NCBI GenBank assembly: GCA_030838025.1
Contig: JAUTXM010000378.1
Span: forward strand, 1 to 9,867
Length of the DNA: 9,867 nt
Reading direction: 5' to 3'
Source: Acidimicrobiaceae bacterium
GTDB taxonomy: Bacteria > Actinomycetota > Acidimicrobiia > Acidimicrobiales > Palsa-688
In this document: positions 1 through 5,389 of the stretch, in pieces
Position numbering within the stretch: position 1 is the stretch's first letter
How the letters are laid out: each line of letters starts with the position of its first letter
Made by a program: the position numbers and the translations under genes
Notes under the pieces: model-generated
Seen by the model: only the letters and a program-made list of their open reading frames with translations
Database searches by the model: none
What the model was told of the DNA's origin: nothing

Positions 1-2287
1 CGTAGGACTCCATCCCGTACGCCAGCCCGTAGGACACCATCTTGGCCTTCGAACGCTGGGCCAACGTCACCTCGTGCCCGGCGACGCCGAACACCCGGGC
101 CGCGGTCACGTTGTGGATGTCGATCCCGGCCCGGAACGCCTCGACCAGGCCGGGGTCCTCGGCCAAGTGGGCGATGACCCGCAGTTCGATCTGGTTGTAG
201 TCGGCGACCAGGAAACGGCACCCCGCGGCCGGGATGAACGCCCGCCGGAACTCCCGCCCCTCGTCGCTGCGGATGGGGATGTTGTGCAGGTTGGGTTGGT
301 CCGACGACAGCCGCCCGGTGCGGGCCACCGTCTGGTTGAACGTGGCGTGGATCCGCCCGTCGCCCGCCACCTCGGCCAAGAGTGCGTCGCCGTAGGTGGA
401 CCGCAGCTTCTCCACCTCTCGGTAGCGCAGCAACGCCTCGATGATCGGGTGCTGGCCCCGGAGCTTTTCCAGCGACTGGGCATCGGTCGAGAACCCGGTC
501 TTGGTCCGCTTGTTGGGCGCCAAGGCGAGCTTGACGAACAGGATCTCCCGGAGCTGCTTGGTCGAGTTGACGACGAACGGCTCCCCCGCCAGCTCCTGGA
601 TCTCCAGTTCCAGCGCCCGGGCCTCCTCGGTGAGGCGCTTGGCCAGGGTCCGCAGGTAGTCCTCGTCGACGCCGACGCCCGCCTCCTCCATGCGGGCCAG
701 CACCCGCACGAGGGGCCGCTCGATCTCGTCGTACAGCGGCGACAGGCCCCGAGCCGAAAGGGCGGCGCCCAGCGGCTCGACCAACATGGCGATGGCCCCG
801 GCTCGCCGCGCCGCCTCGACGAATGGCTCGACGCCGCCCCCGCCCAGGTCGAGCTGGCCCTCCGGCGGCGCATCGGGGGCCCGCAGGTCGACGCCGCCGT
901 AGCGGGCCGAAAGATCCTCGAGCAGGTACTGGTCGCCGGCCGGATCCACCAGGTACGCCCCGATTGCGGTGTCGAGTTCGAGTTGGGAAAAATCCACGCC
1001 GATCATCGACAGGCCCCGCATGATGGCTTTGGCATCGTGCGCGCTGACCGGCGCCCCGTCTGGCCCGAGCAGCCGGGACAGGGCGGCTCGCACGTCGTGG
1101 TCAGCCAGCAACGAAGCGCCGATCCACACCACCGGCACCGGAGCCTCGTTGGAGCGCGAGGCCGGAGCACTAAGTGTCGTGGGCACGACACTTTGTGCTC
1201 CGGCTCCCCCCACCGGGAGCTCCACGAAGGCCAGGCCCTCGATGGCGGAGCGGCCGGGCCGGCCCTCCCAGGCGACCTCGATCGCCAGGGGCGCGGCCGT
1301 GGCCCTCCAGGCATTGAGGAGCTCGACTGCCGCCTCGGCCGCCGGAACCTGCTCCACGTCCACCTCGAAGGGGGCGCCGGCGCTGGACTGGGTCTCGGCC
1401 GCCCCTTTTCCCCCACCCTCGGTCACCTCGAGCAGACGGTCCCAGAGGGTCCGGAACTCGAGGAAGTTGAAGAGCTGGCGCACTTCCTCGAAATCCCACT
1501 CGGCAATGACCAAGTCGTCGAGATCGACGTTGATCGGGACGTCGCGGATGAGCGGCGTGGCCTGGGCGTTGCGCCGGACCATGGGCTCGGCCGCGGCCAT
1601 GTTCTGGCGGAGCTTCGGGGTCAGTTCGTCGAGATGGGCGAAGACGCCGTCGAGGTTGCCGTAGGTGTTGATCAGCTTGGCGGCCGTCTTCTCGCCCACG
1701 CCCGGGACCCCGGCCAAGTTGTCGGAGGGGTCGCCCCGCAGGGCGGCGTATTCGGGGTACTGGACGGGGGTGACGCCGGTGCGGTCGTGGATGCCCGCTT
1801 CGTCGTACAGCACGTAGTCACTGACCCCCCGACGGTTGTAGAGCACCTTGACGTGGGGGTCCTCGACCAGCTGGTACGTGTCCCGGTCGCCGGTGACGAC
1901 CATCACGTCGAGCCCCCGGTCGCGTGCCTGGGTGGCCAAGGTGGCGATGATGTCGTCGGCTTCGAAGCCGGCCAGCTCCACGGTAGGGATGTGCAAAGTG
2001 TTGACGAGCTGGCGGACCAGGCCCATCTGCTGGCGCAGGATGTCGGGGGCCTCGGCCCGGCCGGCCTTGTAATCCGAGATCATCTCGTGGCGGAACGTCG
2101 GCTCGGGCCGGTCGAAGGCCACCGCGATGTGGTCGGGGCGGTGGTCCTTGAGCAGGTTGATCAGCATCGACGTGAAGCCATACACCGCGTTGGTCACCTG
2201 TCCCGACGCCGTCGCCATGTCGGTCGGCAGGGCGAAGAACGCCCGGTAGGCCACCGAGTTGCCATCGAGCAGCAGGAACAAGGACAT
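1..2287 (-). CDS. polA: DNA polymerase I, N-terminal 762 codons (3' end outside window)
   Basis: Family A DNA polymerase for repair synthesis and Okazaki primer removal. The 5' nuclease domain (about residues 1-290) keeps the whole acidic set: D8, D59, E109/D111/D112, D134/D136 and D186/D189, followed by a helix-hairpin-helix (GVPGVGEKTA). The central proofreading-like domain (about 300-500) lacks the expected exo acids; the DTE motif is replaced by AIEVAWEG around residue 337. The polymerase domain shows motif A as ADYNQIELR (D696; the usual Ser is Asn698) and the O-helix R745-K749-Y753-G-Y757. Spacing matches E. coli Pol I with a constant offset of nine residues. Tyr753 replaces the E. coli Phe762, as in mycobacterial Pol I. 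Translation ends in the fingers, so the second catalytic Asp is not seen. The ATG at 2287 is preceded by TATCGT and an almost absent leader. Residues 362-376 are encoded by a palindrome, annotated separately. Confidence 0.97.
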   Translation of the reverse strand, partial: MSLFLLLDGNSVAYRAFFALPTDMATASGQVTNAVYGFTSMLINLLKDHRPDHIAVAFDRPEPTFRHEMISDYKAGRAEAPDILRQQMGLVRQLVNTLHIPTVELAGFEADDIIATLATQARDRGLDVMVVTGDRDTYQLVEDPHVKVLYNRRGVSDYVLYDEAGIHDRTGVTPVQYPEYAALRGDPSDNLAGVPGVGEKTAAKLINTYGNLDGVFAHLDELTPKLRQNMAAAEPMVRRNAQATPLIRDVPINVDLDDLVIAEWDFEEVRQLFNFLEFRTLWDRLLEVTEGGGKGAAETQSSAGAPFEVDVEQVPAAEAAVELLNAWRATAAPLAIEVAWEGRPGRSAIEGLAFVELPVGGAGAQSVVPTTLSAPASRSNEAPVPVVWIGASLLADHDVRAALSRLLGPDGAPVSAHDAKAIMRGLSMIGVDFSQLELDTAIGAYLVDPAGDQYLLEDLSARYGGVDLRAPDAPPEGQLDLGGGGVEPFVEAARRAGAIAMLVEPLGAALSARGLSPLYDEIERPLVRVLARMEEAGVGVDEDYLRTLAKRLTEEARALELEIQELAGEPFVVNSTKQLREILFVKLALAPNKRTKTGFSTDAQSLEKLRGQHPIIEALLRYREVEKLRSTYGDALLAEVAGDGRIHATFNQTVARTGRLSSDQPNLHNIPIRSDEGREFRRAFIPAAGCRFLVADYNQIELRVIAHLAEDPGLVEAFRAGIDIHNVTAARVFGVAGHEVTLAQRSKAKMVSYGLAYGMESY
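1161..1204. repeat. 44-bp near-perfect palindrome inside polA
   Basis: Two 21-base arms (1161-1181 and 1184-1204) pair at 20 of 21 positions around a two-base GG centre. The only mismatch is T1171 against T1194. The core reads AAGTGTCGTG-GG-CACGACACTT. In polA it is translated in frame as residues 362-376 (A-G-A-Q-S-V-V-P-T-T-L-S-A-P-A), in the degenerate central domain where an extra loop would be tolerated. A palindrome this long is far above chance in a coding region. It resembles a dispersed palindromic element that landed in frame, as known for Rickettsia palindromic elements. Whether other copies exist cannot be seen from this window. Confidence 0.85.
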
Positions 2288-2294
2288 CCCTCGA

Positions 2295-2300
2295 TACGAT
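2295..2300 (+). promoter_or_regulatory. -10 element TACGAT for the DtxR-family gene (leaderless)
   Basis: TACGAT fits TANNNT and its last base lies at -7 relative to the GTG at 2307, so transcription would begin on the start codon. No Shine-Dalgarno sequence is present, which agrees with a leaderless message. No good -35 box is seen; it would fall inside polA. Confidence 0.55.
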
Positions 2301-2301
2301 A
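2296..2301 (-). promoter_or_regulatory. -10 element TATCGT for polA (overlaps the divergent -10)
   Basis: On the minus strand TATCGT is followed by ATCGAGGG and then the polA ATG. Expected initiation is 1-2 bases before the ATG, giving a nearly leaderless mRNA; the GAGGG touching the ATG is too close to act as a ribosome site. It shares five base pairs with the opposing TACGAT, so the two promoters should exclude each other. Confidence 0.45.
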
Positions 2302-2306
2302 ACGGC

Positions 2307-2969
2307 GTGCCTGTCGGCTACCACCCCCCACTCGAGGAGTACCTGGAGGCCATCCACGAGTTGGAGGAGGAAGGCACCCAGGTCATCCAGGCCCGCCTGG
2401 CCGAGCGGGTCGGCCATTCGGCGCCGGCGGTGTCGGAGACCATCCGCCGGCTGAAGGCGGAGGGGTACGTCACCGTCGAGGACCGGGCGGTGCACCTGAC
2501 CGACAAGGGGCGGGCCCGGGCCGAGAGCGTGGTGCGCAAACACCGCCTGGCCGAGTTGCTGCTGACCGAGGTCATCGGGCTGCCGTGGCACAAGGCCCAC
2601 CTCGAGGCGTGCCGGTGGGAGCACGTGATCTCCGACGAGGTGGAAGACCGGCTCGTCGTGTTGCTCGGGCATCCGACGACCTGCCCGCACGGCAATCCCA
2701 TTCCGGGCAGCGGTGCGCCGGTGGTGAAGGATTTGGTCGCGCTGAGCTCGGTGCAGGGCGGTGAACAGGTGCGCCTGCAGCGCGTCACCGAGCAGGTCGA
2801 GATTGACTTGGACGCGCTGGCGTACCTGTCGGAGGCCGGTTTCATCCCGGGAGCCGACGCCACCGTGACATCCCGGGCGCCCGACGGGACACTGACCCTG
2901 TCACTGGGCGAGCACAGCTTCGCCCTCGGGCTGGCGCTGACCCAGCAGCTGTACGTGACCGCCCGCTAG
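2307..2969 (+). CDS. DtxR/IdeR-family metal-dependent transcriptional regulator
   Basis: A 220-residue cytoplasmic repressor-type protein: winged helix at about 1-72, dimerisation/metal domain at about 73-140 and an SH3-like (FeoA-type) C-terminal domain at about 142-218. The metal ligands of DtxR are in place with the same numbering: ancillary site H79, E83, H98, and primary-site C102, E105, H106 (motif ACRWEH). NPIPG at 130-134 is also family-typical. The residue aligned with the primary-site Met10 is Glu11 (LEEYLEAI), so metal choice need not be iron; Mn2+ sensing is possible. GTG 2307 is preferred over the upstream in-frame TTG at 2259, because homology starts just after the GTG, the longer form would overlap polA by 29 bp, and a -10 element sits at leaderless distance. 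It diverges from polA over 19 bp. Targets are not identifiable here. Confidence 0.93.
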   Translation: MPVGYHPPLEEYLEAIHELEEEGTQVIQARLAERVGHSAPAVSETIRRLKAEGYVTVEDRAVHLTDKGRARAESVVRKHRLAELLLTEVIGLPWHKAHLEACRWEHVISDEVEDRLVVLLGHPTTCPHGNPIPGSGAPVVKDLVALSSVQGGEQVRLQRVTEQVEIDLDALAYLSEAGFIPGADATVTSRAPDGTLTLSLGEHSFALGLALTQQLYVTAR

Positions 2970-2973
2970 CGCT

Positions 2974-3053
2974 GGTCGGCCCGGTCGGGGTGGGGCGGCC
3001 CGGTCGGGGCTGGGTCGGCCCCGTCGGGGCTGGGTCGGCCTGTCGGGGTTAGG
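2974..3053. repeat. Four tandem 20-bp repeats between convergent genes
   Basis: Four imperfect copies (2974-2993, 2994-3013, 3014-3033, 3034-3053) of a unit like GTCGGCCCGGTCGGGGCTGG fill the gap between the regulator stop and the stop of the ANTAR gene. The last copy covers that gene's stop codon. Each copy carries closely spaced G-runs on the plus strand, so the transcript end of the plus-strand gene could form a G-quadruplex. No U-tract terminator is visible, so this may be the only structured 3' end for both genes. Confidence 0.8.
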
Positions 3054-3654
3054 GCTGGTCGCCGGCGCCCGCGGGGGCCGGTGGCCGAAGGCCGTCCTCG
3101 ATCACCCGTCGGGCGATCTCCTTCATCGGGAGCCGCTCGCGCATGGCGGTCTTCTGGATCCAGCTAAAGGCGTCGGCCTCCTTCAGCCGGTCCTCATCCA
3201 TCAGCATGCCCTTGGCCCGCTCGACGACGCGGCGGGTCTCCAGTTGATCTTCCAGGCTCTTGACGTCCTGCGCCAGGTTCTGGATCTCCCGGAAGCGGCC
3301 CAGCGCGATCTCGATCTGTGGGAGCAGGTCGCTCTTCTGGAACGGCTTGACGACGTAGGCCAACACACCGGCGTCGCGTGCCTGGTCGACCAGGTCACGC
3401 TGGCTGAACGCAGTCAGGATGACCACCGCCGCCAGGCGTTCTGAGGTGATTTCTCGGGCCGCGGTCAAACCGTCGGTGCCCGGCATCTTGATGTCGAGGA
3501 TCACCAGGTCGGGCTGGAGGGAACGGACCAACTGGATCGCTTCGTCGCCGCGTCCAGTTTCCCCGACGACCTCGTAGCCCTCCTCCTGAAGGATCTCCTT
3601 GAGGTCGAGTCGGATGATGGCTTCATCCTCCGCGATCACGACGCGCACCGGCAC
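3049..3654 (-). CDS. pdtaR: ANTAR-domain response regulator, PdtaR-like
   Basis: A 201-residue phospho-responsive RNA-binding antiterminator. The receiver domain (1-120) has acidic pocket E9/D10/E11, phosphoacceptor D54 (VILDIKMPGTDG), T81 and K103 (VKPF). A coiled-coil linker (about 121-143) leads to an ANTAR domain (about 144-188) with the family pattern VVERAKGMLM...A...I...AM...P..EIA..VI. In this family the ANTAR domain binds paired RNA hairpins to stop transcription termination, and the partner kinase is PdtaS, which is not in this window. The start is GTG 3654, backed by AAGGAG at 3665-3670 with a 10-base spacer. It lies 23 bp downstream of the 97-residue gene on the same strand, so the two are likely cotranscribed. 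The Pro/Ala/Gly-rich tail after residue 190 is probably disordered. Confidence 0.93.
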   Translation of the reverse strand: MPVRVVIAEDEAIIRLDLKEILQEEGYEVVGETGRGDEAIQLVRSLQPDLVILDIKMPGTDGLTAAREITSERLAAVVILTAFSQRDLVDQARDAGVLAYVVKPFQKSDLLPQIEIALGRFREIQNLAQDVKSLEDQLETRRVVERAKGMLMDEDRLKEADAFSWIQKTAMRERLPMKEIARRVIEDGLRPPAPAGAGDQP

Positions 3655-3677
3655 GGGGGGCTGGCTCCTTCGGCTGG

Positions 3678-3971
3678 TCAGTGGGACTCGATTACGAGGC
3701 GGTCAAGCAGCTGATCCTGCGTCTGGCGAAGTTCGGCGACGGTGAGCGCCAATGTCTTGCGACTTCGCCCCATGGCATCGGCGTGGCGCTGGGCTTGCTG
3801 ATATTCCTTGTTGGCCAGCGGTGTCTCCGACACCAAGGCTCGCAACCGGGCGTCTTCGGCGGCGTCGGCGAGGACTGCGAATTGCTCCTCGATCACCGCC
3901 AGATCTTCGCGGGCGCGCTTCAACCGCTTGGACACCTCGGTGAGGCGGCGCTCGATCAATGATTTGGACAC
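3678..3971 (-). CDS. Conserved-looking 97-residue helical/coiled-coil protein of unknown function
   Basis: I do not recognise a named family. The product is charged, soluble and almost wholly helical. Heptad-like stretches run through about residues 2-45 (SLIERRLTEVSKRLKRARED, then AVIEEQFAVLADAAEDARLR) and again through about 55-93. A Pro in SETPLANKEY near residue 51 breaks the helix, suggesting a two-helix hairpin. There is no signal peptide, membrane segment or cysteine. It ends 23 bp before the ANTAR regulator and probably leads that operon, so it could act with the regulator as a binding partner; that is inference. The start is GTG 3971; TAGACT at 3986-3981 places transcription only about three bases before it, and no Shine-Dalgarno sequence is seen. 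A downstream start at TTG 3959 is possible but would remove the helix start. Confidence 0.8.
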   Translation of the reverse strand: MSKSLIERRLTEVSKRLKRAREDLAVIEEQFAVLADAAEDARLRALVSETPLANKEYQQAQRHADAMGRSRKTLALTVAELRQTQDQLLDRLVIESH

Positions 3972-3980
3972 GTTCGCGTG

Positions 3981-3986
3981 AGTCTA
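3981..3986 (-). promoter_or_regulatory. -10 element TAGACT for the helical-protein/pdtaR operon
   Basis: TAGACT on the minus strand fits TANNNT and lies nine bases before the GTG at 3971, predicting a leader of about three bases. No convincing -35 box is visible. The rest of the divergent spacer to the lipoprotein (3987-4101) holds only short direct repeats, such as CGACTTCGCC twice at about 4050-4070. Confidence 0.4.
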
Positions 3987-4101
3987 CTGAGACGACCACG
4001 GCGCCATCGTCCAGTTCGCTTGGTTGGCTTGGTTCGCGCGAGTGCGCCCGACTTCGCCCGACTTCGCCTGCCGTGCCATGCGGCCTGCCGGTTTGGGGCG
4101 C

Positions 4102-4107
4102 CAGGAT
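4102..4107 (+). promoter_or_regulatory. Possible -10 element CAGGAT for the lipoprotein gene
   Basis: CAGGAT matches three of the -10 consensus positions, including the conserved A2 and T6. It sits exactly where a leaderless start on ATG 4114 would require it. It is weaker than the other candidates in this window. Confidence 0.3.
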
Positions 4108-4113
4108 AGGCGG

Positions 4114-4653
4114 ATGCGGTATTGCCGGCGCCTGGTGGTCGTCGCGTTGCTCGGCGCCGGGAATCTGGTCGGCTGCACCCATTCGGCACGAGGCGTGAAC
4201 ATGCCGGCCAACGGATGCGCGCCGCCGGTGAACGAGCGACTCGACTCACGGTCGACGGTCCATCTCTTCCCGAGTGCCCGGGAGCCCAACTACCTCACCG
4301 ATCCCCCGACGTCGGGACCCCACCGGTTGGGACCGCCGTACCGTGGTGTGGTCACGGCGTCCATTCCTCGTTCCAGTCAGGTCGCCATGCTCGAGTCGGG
4401 GTTTGTGATTGTTCAAGCCCTGGGCCTGGCTCCGGAACAGGCCGCCGACCTGAACCGGTTGGCGGCCGACCTGGTGACGGTGGCGCCGCCCGCGGGGCCG
4501 CTCCCGAGCGCCGTCGTGGCGACCGCCTGGACCTGGAAGCTCGAGTGCGCATCGGCGGCTCCGCCCGCTTTGGCTGCCATCCGGACGTTCATCGCGGCGC
4601 ACCAAGGCGTCGGGTTCGTGGGCAATATCCCCGCCACGTCCGTCTCCCCGTAA
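4114..4653 (+). CDS. DUF3105-like lipoprotein
   Basis: A 179-residue protein with a lipoprotein signal peptide: RR at 5-6, a hydrophobic stretch VVVALLGAGNL and lipobox LVGC with Cys21. It should be anchored on the outer face of the cytoplasmic membrane. The mature part carries the DUF3105 signature NYLTDPPTSGPH (59-70). The next family block, normally an H-x-LEHG-type motif, reads VAMLESGFVIV (90-100), so its histidines are missing. The C-terminal AWTWKLECASAAPPALAAIRTFI (138-160) matches the usual end of the domain. Molecular function of the family is not established. Cys35 and Cys145 in the mature part could form a disulfide. ATG 4114 is chosen because it puts the signal peptide at the N-terminus; the frame stays open upstream to 4024. 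It ends 55 bp before the two-component pair and may share its envelope theme. Confidence 0.8.
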   Translation: MRYCRRLVVVALLGAGNLVGCTHSARGVNMPANGCAPPVNERLDSRSTVHLFPSAREPNYLTDPPTSGPHRLGPPYRGVVTASIPRSSQVAMLESGFVIVQALGLAPEQAADLNRLAADLVTVAPPAGPLPSAVVATAWTWKLECASAAPPALAAIRTFIAAHQGVGFVGNIPATSVSP

Positions 4654-4667
4654 CGGTCAAGGCGGCG

Positions 4668-4704
4668 TCTCAGATGTTCTTAAGCTTTGTTGAGCACACT
4701 CTGA
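4668..4704 (+). promoter_or_regulatory. Candidate autoregulatory sites upstream of mprA
   Basis: TCTCA (4668), TCTTA (4678), GTTGA (4689) and TCTGA (4700) follow each other at 10, 11 and 11 bp just before the ATG at 4709. CTCAGAT (4669-4675) followed by TCTTA recurs almost identically at 7125-7139, upstream of the next gene block. This fits direct-repeat binding by an OmpR-class regulator, but the sites are degenerate. The GAGG at 4703-4706 is only two bases from the ATG, so the ribosome site is unclear. Confidence 0.4.
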
Positions 4705-4708
4705 GGTA

Positions 4709-5389
4709 ATGCGTGTGCTGGTGGTCGACGACGAGCCCGCGGTTCGACAGGCGCTGGACCGCGCCCTGCGCTTCGAGGGCTATGAAACCGAGATGGCGGC
4801 CGACGGCCTCGGGGCGTTGTCGGCCATCGCGGAGCGACCGGCCGACGCGGTTGTGCTCGACGTGGCGATGCCGAGAGTCGACGGCCTCGAGGTGTGCCGG
4901 CGGCTTCGGGCGGCGGGTGACCCCACCCCGATCCTGCTGCTGACCGCTCGGGTAGCGGTATCGGAACGGGTGGCCGGCCTCGACGCCGGAGCGGACGACT
5001 ATCTCGTCAAACCGTTCGCCCTCGAGGAACTGCTGGCTCGGCTGCGCGCCTTGTTGCGGCGCTCGGGGCCACCCGACGACGACGTGCTGCGCTTTGCCGA
5101 TCTGTCGCTGGATCCTGCGACCCGGGAGGTGTCGCGAGGGGAGCGGCGGATCGAACTGACGAGGACGGAGTTCCTCCTGCTCGAACTGCTGTTGCGCAAC
5201 GCCCGCCAGGTGCTGCCCCGGGAGGTCATCTTCGACCGCGTCTGGGGGTACGACTTCGGCGCCAACTCCAACTCGCTGGAGGTGTACATCGGGTACTTGC
5301 GGCGCAAGACCGAGGCCGAGGGCGAGACCCGGTTGGTCCATACCGTCCGCGGCGTAGGGTACGTGTTACGGGACCGGCAAAATGGCTGA
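4709..5389 (+). CDS. mprA: OmpR-family response regulator, MprA-like
   Basis: A 226-residue DNA-binding response regulator. The receiver domain (1-116) has acidic residues D7/D8, phosphoacceptor D51 (VVLDVAMPRVDGLEVC), T79 and K101 (KPFALEELLARLRALLRR). The winged-helix output domain (about 129-223) carries RTEFLLLELLLRN, the recognition helix in NSLEVYIGYLRRKTE and the closing HTVRGVGYVLR. The motif wording matches mycobacterial MprA closely (SERVAGLDAGADDYL, LDPATREVSRGERRIELTRTEF). In mycobacteria MprA with MprB controls the response to cell-envelope stress; the same role here is inference. Its stop overlaps the kinase start by 8 bp (ATGGCTGA), so the two should be translationally coupled. 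ATG 4709 gives the usual MRVLVVDDE start; GTG 4715 is in frame and has better spacing to GAGG, but would remove two residues of the first strand. Confidence 0.94.
   Translation: MRVLVVDDEPAVRQALDRALRFEGYETEMAADGLGALSAIAERPADAVVLDVAMPRVDGLEVCRRLRAAGDPTPILLLTARVAVSERVAGLDAGADDYLVKPFALEELLARLRALLRRSGPPDDDVLRFADLSLDPATREVSRGERRIELTRTEFLLLELLLRNARQVLPREVIFDRVWGYDFGANSNSLEVYIGYLRRKTEAEGETRLVHTVRGVGYVLRDRQNG

Noticed and set aside
74..2302. Open frame of 742 codons on the plus strand opposite polA
   Set aside because: It is a GC-driven shadow. The minus strand encodes Pol I with every domain landmark, and the plus-strand translation is low-complexity with no recognisable domain.
2259..2306. Longer start (TTG 2259) for the DtxR-family gene
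   Set aside because: It would overlap polA, adds residues outside the family homology and ignores the leaderless promoter geometry at GTG 2307.
4122..4709. Overlapping plus-strand frame of 195 codons
   Set aside because: It overlaps the lipoprotein in another frame and lacks a signal peptide or motifs; the frame starting at 4114 has both a lipobox and the PPTSGPH motif.
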